Shown in pieces: positions 50,226-59,260 of a stretch of DNA of 64,000 bases. The stretch is from Immundisolibacter cernigliae (lineage in GTDB: Bacteria > Pseudomonadota > Gammaproteobacteria > Immundisolibacterales > Immundisolibacteraceae), in assembly GCF_001697225.1 (NCBI RefSeq), contig NZ_CP014671.1, positions 372,001 to 436,000 on the forward strand, given 5' to 3'. The notes below the pieces were generated by a model. That model had not been told where the DNA came from, did not search any database, and saw nothing but the letters and a program-made list of their open reading frames with translations. Both the position numbers and the translations under genes were made by a program. Positions within the stretch are counted from its first letter, which is position 1, and each line of letters opens with the position of its first letter.

Positions 50226-50737
50226 GCTGCCCACAGGAAAGGATCGAACAAGGCCACCTTGTTGAGCAGTGAGCGCAACAGTTCCTTGATCTTTTGGCGC
50301 CCGTGGATTGATCGCTTGAGCGCCAGCGGTGCATCTTCACCACCCCCCACAGGGCCGAATACAAAGGGTATTCCCAGATACCCCAGAAATGACGGATGGC
50401 GAAACACGCCATAGGTGCAATGGATGGCCAGATCAAATCGTTGCTCGCGCTGCAGGCGTCGCGCAAACTCCAGCAAGCCGAATTGCCACAACGTATAGAG
50501 CAGCGGGGCGGTCGTCGAATTGAGCGGCATTGCCCGCAGCCAGGCCGGGCGAAAAAAGACGACGTGCACATTGGGCGGCAATTGCACGCCCTCGGCTTCG
50601 ACCAGTGGGCGGCGGGTCGCGTCCGTGATCACCGTCACCTCATGCTGCTTGCCCAGTTCTTCCGCCCAGCGCCAGCCGACGCCGGGCTCGCTGCCGACGT
50701 TGGGTGCAAAGGCAAATGCACTAAGCAGGATTTTCAT
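50221..50737 (-). pseudogene. Glycosyltransferase family 4, N-terminal half cut by IS
   Basis: From ATG 50737 the product begins MKILLSAFAFAPNVGSEPGVGWRWAEELG, a typical GT4 acceptor half, up to DPFLWAAY at the insertion point. Beyond this the frame runs into the IS and ends at 50186 after a few foreign residues. It would be the 5' part of the gene continued at 48404-49140. Confidence 0.9.
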
Positions 50738-50772
50738 GCTGTGTCAGGCGACGGTAATAGGCGGGCGGCGGC

Positions 50773-51399
50773 TCAGAACTTGTCGCCCATGGCCAGATAG
50801 CTGCCATAGATCAGCAAGGGGAAACGGCTGCCCACATAGCGCGACACCTTGCCGCTGCCGTATACCCTCACCCGCGAAAAGCCGGCCATCCGCAACTTGA
50901 GCTTGAGTGTGTCGGGGAAGTGTTGCGATACGTGTGCTCCGCCAAGAATGCTGCGCCCGCGGAGTTTCCGCTTGATGTCGCCGGGGTTCGGCGTCGTCAG
51001 CAAGAGTCGTCCACCTATTTTCAGCACCCGGAAAATCTCGCCTAGCGTCTGGTCGACGTCGGCCTGATAGATATGCTCGATGAACTCGCCCGCCACCACT
51101 GCGTCGTAGGTTCCGTCCTCGTTCGGGATCTTGGTGGAGTAGCCATGCACGCCTTCCTCGTACACATCCTTTGGCAGACGATCCAGCCGGGCGCGCACAG
51201 CATCCAGACCGTAAATCTTAAGACTGCCGTCCAGGGCCTTGAGCACGCTGCCGCCGCGCCCGGTATTGCAGCCGATATCAAGCACGCTGCGCGTTCCTGC
51301 CGGAAGGAATCGGTGAAACTGGCGATAGCGATCTTCCGTAAACGGATCAATCTCGCTTTCCGGCTGCGTCAGATTCAGCGCCTCGTAATTGTTATCCAT
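50773..51399 (-). CDS. Class I SAM-dependent methyltransferase
   Basis: The 208-residue product has the SAM motif VLDIGCNTGRGGSVL, the acidic YGLDAV, and FDAV-like YDAVVAGEFIEHI, as in Methyltransf_11/23 families. In a polysaccharide cluster it may methylate a sugar or lipid intermediate. ATG 51399 with GGGCGAGAAG upstream is preferred; ATG 51432 is an option. Confidence 0.82.
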   Translation of the reverse strand: MDNNYEALNLTQPESEIDPFTEDRYRQFHRFLPAGTRSVLDIGCNTGRGGSVLKALDGSLKIYGLDAVRARLDRLPKDVYEEGVHGYSTKIPNEDGTYDAVVAGEFIEHIYQADVDQTLGEIFRVLKIGGRLLLTTPNPGDIKRKLRGRSILGGAHVSQHFPDTLKLKLRMAGFSRVRVYGSGKVSRYVGSRFPLLIYGSYLAMGDKF

Positions 51400-51439
51400 C
51401 TTCTCGCCCAGCCAATTTCCACAAATTGCCATGACTGCA

Positions 51440-52273
51440 TCATGCCCGGCCAAGAATGACCTTCGCATAGCCCCACATGAAATGCACCGGCCACAGCACC
51501 CCGCCGTGACGCCAGCACATCGTCAGCCAAGAGCGCCAAGGCAGGCCCTTGCGCGAGAAGATTTGCCGTATACGCAGCGGCAAGGGCGCTGCCTTGTCAC
51601 GATGGGTTCCTTTCAAGGAATTTCGGGAGCACACGCCCACGTACCCGGCAGTCAACAAAATGCGGATACCCAGCTTGCGCGCCCGCATTGAATAATCCGT
51701 ATCGCCCATGCCGTGCTCGAAGGCCGGATCAAGATTGCCGAGCCTGCGAGCGATGCCATCTGGAACCAGCACCACGTTTCCGTTCACTACATCCACATCC
51801 TGCGGCAACAGTTCCGGATGAACCATGACGCACAAAAAAGGGCGAAATCGTGGCGACACATAGCGCGCCCCTCCGTAGGTCGTCTTGCCGGTTTCCGGAT
51901 CACTGACCGCTCCCACCACGATGGCCTCATCCGGCGCGGCCGAATCGCGCGCTGATAGCAGCAGGTTAAACGCATCCTGTTGCAGCATGGTGTCGTCGTT
52001 CAACCACACATAGGCTGGAAAGCCGACCTGCAAGGCCGCATCGAATGCCCGGTTCATGCTGCGGTTCCAGAAATAGCTGCCGTCGCCACGCAGAATCACG
52101 GCATCCGGCACCAGCGCCTGCACCGCCTCGGCCGTGCCGTCGGTCGAGCCATCATCAAACAGGAACAACTGGCATTCGACCCCGGCCTGCCTGGCAGCGA
52201 TGGCCAGATGCTGTAGGCATTCAACGGTTTTGGCGCGGCGGTTGTAGCACGCCATCAGCACCGCAAGCTTCAC
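51440..52273 (-). CDS. Glycosyltransferase family 2 protein
   Basis: The 277-residue product begins with MKLAVLMACYNRRAKTVECL and has FLFDDGSTDGT and VWLNDDTML, the DxD-like pattern of GT2 enzymes. It is of the GT-A fold with a C-terminal basic region (RIRQIFSRKGLPWRSW). The start is GTG 52273, which overlaps the stop of the glycoside hydrolase gene (GTGA). Confidence 0.87.
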   Translation of the reverse strand: MKLAVLMACYNRRAKTVECLQHLAIAARQAGVECQLFLFDDGSTDGTAEAVQALVPDAVILRGDGSYFWNRSMNRAFDAALQVGFPAYVWLNDDTMLQQDAFNLLLSARDSAAPDEAIVVGAVSDPETGKTTYGGARYVSPRFRPFLCVMVHPELLPQDVDVVNGNVVLVPDGIARRLGNLDPAFEHGMGDTDYSMRARKLGIRILLTAGYVGVCSRNSLKGTHRDKAAPLPLRIRQIFSRKGLPWRSWLTMCWRHGGVLWPVHFMWGYAKVILGRA

Positions 52274-53567
52274 GGCAGTCCCCAAGCCTGGTCATCGGAC
52301 ACAATCAAAACCGGGGACTCATCCACCTGAAGCCGCGTAAGTGAAGGGACAGCCTTCGCACTGCCTAGCAGCGTTTCAAGCTGCTGCGCCTGCCATTCAG
52401 CGGGCACGACCCAGTCAAGCGGGCCCGCTGTATTCCACACCAGTCGCGCCTGTCGTGTGCCCCGGTTCAGCGTGCAAATCCATAACTGGTCGTTCTGGGT
52501 GCGGCATTCCTTGATCGTTGCACCACGTAGCCAGCGCTCGGTTTTGATGTAGGCACGCCCGGCCGGGTTGATGTCTTTGCCTCGACCATACGCTAATGCC
52601 ATGGTGGGGATATCCCACGAATACCAATAAAAGCGGCGTAGACCGGTCGCTGCCCCTAAGCTCAGCGCACGGGAAACAACAGCCGCACCCGCCTCGGGGC
52701 TGTACAGGGGCTGCGAGTCCGGACGTCGTCCCTCGCCATGCGGTTTGTCTGGTCCGTCGATGTAAAACCCCATTTCGGTGTTCCAGATATCGAGATGACC
52801 CTGACCATTCTCGCGCAACACCGCCTGCAGGCCCGTGATCAGCTTGGCCATCTGTTCCGGATTTTTGGAGTAGAAATGAAAGCCTATCGCGTCGACATAC
52901 TTACCCCCCCCGCCTTGAGAAACACATCGACACGCTTGATACCGGTGTTTTCTCCCGATGGCGACATGGAAACGAGCTTCGCCCCGGGATCGATCTCGCG
53001 AATTACCTGCGAGGCGATACGCGCCATCTCCACCATGCGCGCAACGGGAAAACGTACCTTGCTTTGCCAGCCATCCACCTCCGTAAAGTGCGGCTCATTC
53101 ATCAATTCGTAGAATTTGATGCGGCCCTTATAGCGGCTGAGGACCTGACGCAGATAATTTTCCCAGTCCTGCATGGATTCCGGGGCTAGCGCATGGCCGG
53201 GATTCCAGTCGCTGACATGTGTCCGATCGGCCGCCCAGCGCGGTGGGTAGCCCAGAGTGAGCAACACTTCGACCCCCTGGCTTTCTGCTCGTGCCACGGC
53301 CTGATCAAGCGCACGGAAATTCCATCTACCTTTGAACGGCTCGATCTCGGACCAGGTGGTTTCGCCCGTGATGACGCGCCAACCATGAAAACGCGCCTGC
53401 GGCCAATAGCGTGTGGTCGCCCCCCACCGAACGTGCATCCCGAAGTACTCGGATTCCACAACCCGCGGACCATCGGGAGGCTCCAGGACCATGCCTGCCT
53501 GCGCCGGGATGCTGATGGGATAAAGAATCGCCGCCAGCAGGATGTGGATGACCCAGCGCCGAATCAT
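52270..53567 (-). pseudogene. Secreted glycoside hydrolase, frameshifted in a run of eight C
   Basis: From ATG 53567 the frame encodes a signal peptide (IHILLAAILYPISIPAQA) and a TIM-barrel glycosidase with ELMNEPHF (acid/base Glu). It breaks at C8, 52914-52921. The other frame continues with KYVDAIGFHFYSKNPEQ and includes DIWNTEMGFY (probable nucleophile Glu), to the stop at 52270. One extra base in the run restores 432 residues. It resembles GH39-like enzymes such as PslG that act in exopolysaccharide clusters. Neighbouring genes overlap both ends by 4 bp, so the gene is an integral part of the operon. Sequencing error or phase variation are both possible. Confidence 0.8.
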
Positions 53568-54931
53568 GCCTGCGCCCCCCAGTTGTTGAATGCCCGGGCA
53601 AGTCCCGCTGACCCAGATCGAAGCGTTACGGGCTGCGCTGCCAGCAGCGTCAGGGCAAGCCCCAATGGCAGGATCATGTTGTATTCCGCTGCGTATGTGA
53701 GGAAGAAAAACACCTGCCCCAACAGGAGCGCCAGCAGGACCTTGTTGTCCAAAACCTGCGCTGCGCGGGAGTGCGGCCAGCGCCACATGCCACGGATGGC
53801 AAACGCATAGGCTGCCAGCATTGCGAGCAAGCCCACCAGCCCGGTCCGCAAGAGCATGGTGACGTACTGGCTGTGCGGCGATTGCGTCAGTTCAGTCTGC
53901 GAGGCCTCGATGCGGCGGTTGAATCCCGAGCCAAAGGGAAAGCCCGCCAGATTGACCAAGGGACCGGAAGTTGCCCATTGCTGTACCAACGCCTGCCAGC
54001 TCTGGACACGCCAGGTCATCGTACTGTTTTGCTGGCCAACCTCCTCGACCGAGCGGGACAACGACTGCTGAAGCCGATCCAGTTTGCCGCCCAGGAGTAG
54101 TGGGGTGAGCACTACTGCACCGATGACGGCCGCGGCCAGCGCCCCCGTCAATGCCCGCGAACGCACCTTGCCTGCTGCAAGAACCAGCACCGCCGTGGAC
54201 ACGAAGGCCATCACCCACAGCGTGCGATGCTGAAGCACGACGATGCAGATGAACAGGATGGGAACCAGACCGCTCCACCACGCCGGCCCGATCTTGTTGA
54301 GCCGGGCATACAGGCCAATGATGAAACCCTGCACCAGGAAGAAAGTCTGGGTCGAGGTGAACACGCGCAGGGACTGTCCTCCCTCGTTCCAATAGTGGGT
54401 AATCTCCAGGCCGGCTGCCAGTGCCAGCCAGCGGAAGCAGGCAATCACAACCATGACCGCAGATGCAAACATCCAGGAACGGGCAATTGTTTCGAGATCG
54501 GCCGAACTCAGGCGGAAGGTCATGAGATACCAGACGCCCGCCCAGAAATAGAAGTAAGGCCGCAATTCGACACCCGACTTGCTACCGAACTTCAGCACGC
54601 CGAGAGCGAATGAAAAAGCCAGCATTGCACCAAAAATCAGCCACAGGTAATGCGGCCAACGAAGTTTGGTCACGAACAGCCGCAACAAACCCGCCGCGCC
54701 GATGAGCAGGAACAGCAGGTCGGGGATGAACAGGTTCACGCCTAGCGGTAGGCTCGGCTGCACGATGATGATGGCTTCGAGCAGGAACACCCAGATCACC
54801 CAGCGTATTGCCAGTGTCGGACGTTGGTAAAAACTCCATACGCCGTAAAACAACACTAGGGGCAGCACGAACGCCCCCACAAAAAGGGTGGCAGTAAAGA
54901 CAAAATGCAAGACAGGAAAAAGCCATTCCAT
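53564..54931 (-). CDS. O-antigen ligase/polymerase-like membrane protein (Wzy)
   Basis: The 455-residue protein has about ten to twelve membrane segments and a large periplasmic loop (about 300-365) with GSGFNRRIEAS and SPHSQYVTMLLRTG, the pattern of the Wzy_C/O-antigen ligase family. It likely joins repeat units of the exopolysaccharide in the periplasm. It overlaps the glycosidase gene by 4 bp and the small membrane gene by 1 bp. Confidence 0.88.
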   Translation of the reverse strand: MEWLFPVLHFVFTATLFVGAFVLPLVLFYGVWSFYQRPTLAIRWVIWVFLLEAIIIVQPSLPLGVNLFIPDLLFLLIGAAGLLRLFVTKLRWPHYLWLIFGAMLAFSFALGVLKFGSKSGVELRPYFYFWAGVWYLMTFRLSSADLETIARSWMFASAVMVVIACFRWLALAAGLEITHYWNEGGQSLRVFTSTQTFFLVQGFIIGLYARLNKIGPAWWSGLVPILFICIVVLQHRTLWVMAFVSTAVLVLAAGKVRSRALTGALAAAVIGAVVLTPLLLGGKLDRLQQSLSRSVEEVGQQNSTMTWRVQSWQALVQQWATSGPLVNLAGFPFGSGFNRRIEASQTELTQSPHSQYVTMLLRTGLVGLLAMLAAYAFAIRGMWRWPHSRAAQVLDNKVLLALLLGQVFFFLTYAAEYNMILPLGLALTLLAAQPVTLRSGSAGLARAFNNWGAQA

Positions 54932-55323
54932 CAGTTAGGGCTCCCGGTTGGGTTCACCGTTCTGACGCGCGAAGCACGCGACTGCGGCGCCAGCACGAAC
55001 AGGGCTGCCAGAACCAGCGCGCCGATCCCCCCAGGCACCAGCACGCCGGCCTTGTTGCTCCGGCGACTGCGCCCGGCAAGCCACCAGATGGCGCCTAGGC
55101 TGGCCAGCGTCGCCACCCAGACCGTGAAGTAGCCGAGCACCATCACTACCAGCAGCAGGAAGGGGGCGACTAACATCACGCCCGACCGCCGCTCTTTCAG
55201 CCCTAGCCACATCGACAAGCCGCGCAGCATGGCCACGGCGATGACGAAGGTGGCGGAGGAATCCAGTACCCGCAAAGGCAGCGCCTGAAAGACCAGACCC
55301 GGCGTGAAGTAGAAAGCTTCCAT
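54931..55323 (-). CDS. Small membrane protein of unknown function
   Basis: The 130-residue product has about four hydrophobic segments (about 21-40, 47-64, 66-83, 98-112) and a basic loop (AGRSRRSNKAG). No family is recognised. It lies between the flippase and polymerase genes, overlapping the latter by one base (TGATG), and so it is likely to be translated. It might be a fragment of, or accessory to, the polymerase. Confidence 0.65.
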   Translation of the reverse strand: MEAFYFTPGLVFQALPLRVLDSSATFVIAVAMLRGLSMWLGLKERRSGVMLVAPFLLLVVMVLGYFTVWVATLASLGAIWWLAGRSRRSNKAGVLVPGGIGALVLAALFVLAPQSRASRVRTVNPTGSPN

Positions 55324-55325
55324 GA

Positions 55326-56825
55326 TCAGACCCCCGCGCCACGCATCGCGGACAAGCGCTGCAACAGCGGCAGGCGCGTAAACAGAAACGCCAAGTCGTC
55401 ACCCAGCACCTGCCGCGGCCACAACATCCCAATCAGAAGCAGACCAGCGCTCGCCGCGCCGACCAGACCCGCCAGGCGCAACACCGCCCCGGCATGCGTG
55501 CCCATCAACACACTTTCCATCACACCTAACAGCAGCATGACCGCCGCTGCCAGCAGGAGTGGGCTGCGCAAGGCGCGCACAATGCGGACCAGCGGGATAT
55601 CCAGATCCCTCGCCAGTGCAACGGTCATCAATGTGGCCCGGGCTGCATAAACCGCGCAGACCGCCCAGGCCAGCACGGTGAGGGAGTGCTGCATGAGCAG
55701 CATCAGGACGACGAGCAGGGCAATGGCGACGGCTGTCTGCACCTTCAGTTCAACGCCGGTGCGGCCGCGGCCCCACAGGATCGGGCCCGCCACTGCCATC
55801 AGCGCGTGGAAGGGCATAGCCACGCACAGGGCGGCGAATACCGGGCCGGCCTCGGACCAGCGCGCGCCGTACAACCCGACGACGACGCTGTCGGCCACGA
55901 CCGCGGCGCCAAAGAAGATCGGCAGGGTGACCAGCGCAACCGCCTTGAGCAAGGCCAGGTAACCCCGGGACAGGGACGCATGATCCTCCTGCGCCCGGCT
56001 GCTGGTGGCGAACACCACCTGCTGGATGGTGTTGACCACGTGGTTCACGGGGGTGCGCGCCAGGCTGTAGGAAACCGAATACACGCCCAATGCCCCCAGT
56101 CCCTTGAAACGGGCGATCAGCAGGTTGTCCAGGTTTTCCGTCACCCAGTTGGCCAGATTGCTGCCCACCACGCGCAGACCGAAGGTCGGCAGTCCGACAG
56201 GCAGCCTTGTCCAGCGTGGTCGCAACGGCTGTGGCGCGGCGTGCGCGCAGATGGCCGCCATGACGAGCTGTTGCACCAGCAGCGCCACGACCAGACTCCA
56301 GCCACCCCATCCCAGGACGGCCAGCGGAATCGCCGTCAAGACGAAGCCGGCGAAATAGCCGGTCACCTGTGCCATCTGGATGCGCCGGAAATCGATGCGC
56401 CGCCGCAGTTCCGCCGTGGGCAGGACGATGAAGGCGGTAATCATGATGGCCAATGCCATGACGCGAATGCCGTCCTGCAAATCAGGCGCCTCAAGCAACG
56501 CTGCAAACCACGGCGCCCCCCAGTACACGCCCGCGGCCACCCCGGCATGGCTGAGTAGCAAATGCCCCCAGGCCGTGCGGCGGATGTCCTCGGTCAACTC
56601 GCCGCGCTGGACCAGCGCCATGCCGAGTCCAAGATCGGCCATCAGCACGGCGAGTCCGTAAACCAGCAGGCTGCCACCGAAAAAGCCGAAACCGGCCGGA
56701 TCGATCAGTCGGGCCAATACGACCATGGCGCCGAATTGCAGCAGGATGCGCGCGAGGATGCCGAGCACATTCCACTTGAATGCGCGCATGGCCTTGCCCA
56801 GCAATGCGGCGCGTTCGCCGTTCAT
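55326..56825 (-). CDS. Polysaccharide flippase (Wzx-like, MOP superfamily)
   Basis: The 499-residue protein has about 14 membrane segments. The N-terminal LARLIDPAGFGFFGGSLLV and the middle LDNLLIARFKGLGALGVYSVSY are typical of the polysaccharide biosynthesis/flippase family. It would move lipid-linked repeat units across the inner membrane. It starts within the last codon of the fucosyltransferase-like gene (4-bp overlap). Confidence 0.9.
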   Translation of the reverse strand: MNGERAALLGKAMRAFKWNVLGILARILLQFGAMVVLARLIDPAGFGFFGGSLLVYGLAVLMADLGLGMALVQRGELTEDIRRTAWGHLLLSHAGVAAGVYWGAPWFAALLEAPDLQDGIRVMALAIMITAFIVLPTAELRRRIDFRRIQMAQVTGYFAGFVLTAIPLAVLGWGGWSLVVALLVQQLVMAAICAHAAPQPLRPRWTRLPVGLPTFGLRVVGSNLANWVTENLDNLLIARFKGLGALGVYSVSYSLARTPVNHVVNTIQQVVFATSSRAQEDHASLSRGYLALLKAVALVTLPIFFGAAVVADSVVVGLYGARWSEAGPVFAALCVAMPFHALMAVAGPILWGRGRTGVELKVQTAVAIALLVVLMLLMQHSLTVLAWAVCAVYAARATLMTVALARDLDIPLVRIVRALRSPLLLAAAVMLLLGVMESVLMGTHAGAVLRLAGLVGAASAGLLLIGMLWPRQVLGDDLAFLFTRLPLLQRLSAMRGAGV

Positions 56826-57949
56826 CCCTGCGTTTCCACGGCCAGCGGCACCACGCCGTAGAGCGCCAGATCGGTGGCGGTCCGGTTGCAGTGGAGCGTG
56901 AGTTGTAGCCGGTCCAGCAATGCTTGTGGCAGCCGGCCGTCCTCGGCCACGGGAACGCCGCGCGGGCAGCGTGCTGGCTCGCTTGCGACGTGTGCGCGAA
57001 AACGCGCCGTGGCGCCGTGGGGCGGACGTTGCGCCGCTTCATGTCCCCACAGGCTCAGCATGCCCTCCTCCACCTGTAGCTGCGGTGCAAACCATACGTA
57101 GGGCGCGCGCGAAAGAAAGGCTCCCCACAGGCTGAAGGATGAGACTGAACACACCAGCAGGTCGGCGCTCGCCATGGCCAGCAGATCGCTGCAGACGGAA
57201 TCGCGCTGGTGGAAGCCGGTTACCGGAGAAAAATGCTGGATGAACGGCGCTACGGCTTCGGGCGTGCCGTCGGTGAACAACTGAAACTGCACCCGATGGC
57301 CGAAATGGTGGCGCAGCTGGTCGCATACGGCCATGTACCAGGCCAGCGGCAAGGCGCGGTTGAAGCAACCGCGGTAGTCGATGTTTTCGTCTGCGGCCTT
57401 GAAATCACCCGCCCGGATGTGGACCGCCACCGTCAGGCGCTCCGGATCGAGACGCACCCGCCAGTCGCCCAGGTTCCGGGCCGTGCCGCGCGCCGCATAG
57501 AGCTGCGACAGCACGTAATCACGCGCTTCGCGCACGGCCAGGAAACCGCCCCACATGCCGCCGACTTCCAGCGCAAAGAGACGCTTCTCCCTCCACCCCA
57601 GGCGTTCAGCGAACACCGCAACCGCCTTGCGGAAATCGTGCTCGCCGGTGGACAGGTAATCGGTCTCGGTAAACCGGTAGCGCGGCATCGCCTTCAGCAG
57701 TGCGCGATGCGTCACCCAGTCCAGGCGCGACGTGCCGAAATAGCGCCGGTACTGGCGCGGGTTGAGTCCAAAAGCCGGCGGCAGGGCCTTGCCGTCGATG
57801 GCCTGCGCCGCCAGCCAGGCCTTGGCCCAGGGATAGAGTTCGTTGCCGAGCCCGGCGCCGCGTCCGATCACCGCGGGCAGGCAAAGGCGAATGCCTGTGG
57901 ACGGACGTGCGGGCGTGTCGGATACGTACATGGTTTCAGCTTGCTGCAT
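56822..57949 (-). CDS. Fucosyltransferase-like (GT11-type) protein
   Basis: The product of about 375 residues has VAVHIRAGDF, like the HxRxGD motif of alpha-1,2-fucosyltransferases (GT11), preceded by a GAGLGNELYPWAKAWL segment and followed by LLAMASADLLVCSVSSFSLWGAFLS, a second family-like motif. It would use GDP-fucose, which fits with gmd and fcl in this cluster. The start may be ATG 57949 or 57931; the first overlaps the small gene upstream by 14 bp. Confidence 0.75.
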   Translation of the reverse strand: MQQAETMYVSDTPARPSTGIRLCLPAVIGRGAGLGNELYPWAKAWLAAQAIDGKALPPAFGLNPRQYRRYFGTSRLDWVTHRALLKAMPRYRFTETDYLSTGEHDFRKAVAVFAERLGWREKRLFALEVGGMWGGFLAVREARDYVLSQLYAARGTARNLGDWRVRLDPERLTVAVHIRAGDFKAADENIDYRGCFNRALPLAWYMAVCDQLRHHFGHRVQFQLFTDGTPEAVAPFIQHFSPVTGFHQRDSVCSDLLAMASADLLVCSVSSFSLWGAFLSRAPYVWFAPQLQVEEGMLSLWGHEAAQRPPHGATARFRAHVASEPARCPRGVPVAEDGRLPQALLDRLQLTLHCNRTATDLALYGVVPLAVETQG

Positions 57950-58103
57950 GATGGCGGAAGCGCGTTTCCATGTTGCGCCAGAGCCAGACCAGCAGGGCCA
58001 GCACCGAGAGAATCGCAAGGCCGAGCCAGTGCGATTTCATTCCGTGTGTGCCGAGGCCTGCAAGCGCAGCCGCCTCGGCGTGGCCTTCAATGTATTTCGT
58101 CAC
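57936..58103 (-). CDS. 55-residue membrane peptide
   Basis: A frame from GTG 58103 (overlapping the stop of the upstream glycosyltransferase as GTGA) to TGA at 57936-57938. It encodes one TM segment, HWLGLAILSVLALLVWLW (about 25-42), followed by RNMETRFRHH. Family is unknown. Coupling on one side and a tight fit on the other make it likely to be real. Compare the small gene at 48239-48400. Confidence 0.55.
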   Translation of the reverse strand: MTKYIEGHAEAAALAGLGTHGMKSHWLGLAILSVLALLVWLWRNMETRFRHHAAS

Positions 58104-59260
58104 GACGAATCCCTTCTTGGGCCGGCGCCGGCAGCTCGATGAGCCAAGGACCTACCTGGCCCGACAGCACCGCACGCCTCGACGTAGAGGGCGCAGTAAT
58201 CGCGCACGCCGCGCTCCGCACCGAACGTGCGGTGCACCACTGCACTGCGCGCCGCACTGTGGTCGTCTAGGCCCGGCCCTCGATCCAGCAGGGGCTGCAG
58301 GGCTGCAGTCACGCTTCGGGCGTCGGGCTGGCAATAGGCAATACCGTCCAGGTACTGGCGTATGTCGGCCAGGCCGGGAACGTCGGCCAGCAGCGCGGGC
58401 AATCCCATGCCGAGCGCTTCGAGCGTGGCGATGCTGAAGCCTTCGAACAGCGAGGGCATGACGTACAGATCCGCTGCGCAAAGGATCGGACGCACGTCGT
58501 CGACGGCACCGATGAAGCGGATGCGCTCGGCGAGCCCCAGGCGTCTGGCCAGCGCTCGCTCGGGTTGACCCTGTTCTTCCAGCCCCACATGCAGGTAGCG
58601 CCAGGCTGTGTGCGTACAGGTCGGCAGGGCCTCGATGAGCGCCGTGTGGTTCTTGGTCTGCGAGCAGTTGCCCACCGTGACCATCACGTATTCGTCCTCC
58701 CGGATGCCCAGAGTGGCACGCGCCTGCGCCCGTGCATCGGGCGTGACGGGCTGGAAACGGACGCCGTCGAACCAGTTGGGAATGAGGGTCGGGGCGGTTC
58801 CGTACAGGCTGCGCTCGGTCTGGTCCACGCCGGGCGCGATGCTCACGAAGCGCACGCCGAGGCGTTCGGCCATGCGTCTTTCCAGGCCGCGCCGAACACG
58901 CAGAAAGCCACCGAAATTGAAATTGTTGTGGACGGTGCGGACCAGTCTGGCGCTGCCCGCCAGTCGGGCCGCGACGACGTAAGGGAAGAACCCGCGCTCG
59001 GAATGCAGGTGCACGAGGTGGTATCCGGCCCGCCCGGCAAAACGCGCGACCTTCAGGAAAAACAAGGGTGAGCGCGAAAACGGAATATGGTGGATACGGT
59101 AGCCCGCCGTCTCCAGCGCACCCGCATAAGGACCGACTTCCCTGCCCGTGGACAGAATCCCGCACTCCACGCCCTGCGCGCGAAAGAGCGGCGCGGCGAT
59201 ACGCAGCATGGTTTCCGCCCCCGAGGGCCGAAGCTCATTGAGAACGTGCAGGACTCTCAT
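58100..59260 (-). CDS. Glycosyltransferase family 4 protein
   Basis: The 386-residue GT-B enzyme begins MRVLHVLNELRPSGAETML and has VTVGNCSQTKNHTALIEAL and MPSLFEGFSIATLEALGMGLP, with the donor-binding Glu residues. The end (AHRAAGAGPRRDSS) is Ala/Arg-rich and may be less conserved. It overlaps the next glycosyltransferase gene by 4 bp. Confidence 0.9.
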   Translation of the reverse strand: MRVLHVLNELRPSGAETMLRIAAPLFRAQGVECGILSTGREVGPYAGALETAGYRIHHIPFSRSPLFFLKVARFAGRAGYHLVHLHSERGFFPYVVAARLAGSARLVRTVHNNFNFGGFLRVRRGLERRMAERLGVRFVSIAPGVDQTERSLYGTAPTLIPNWFDGVRFQPVTPDARAQARATLGIREDEYVMVTVGNCSQTKNHTALIEALPTCTHTAWRYLHVGLEEQGQPERALARRLGLAERIRFIGAVDDVRPILCAADLYVMPSLFEGFSIATLEALGMGLPALLADVPGLADIRQYLDGIAYCQPDARSVTAALQPLLDRGPGLDDHSAARSAVVHRTFGAERGVRDYCALYVEACGAVGPGRSLAHRAAGAGPRRDSS

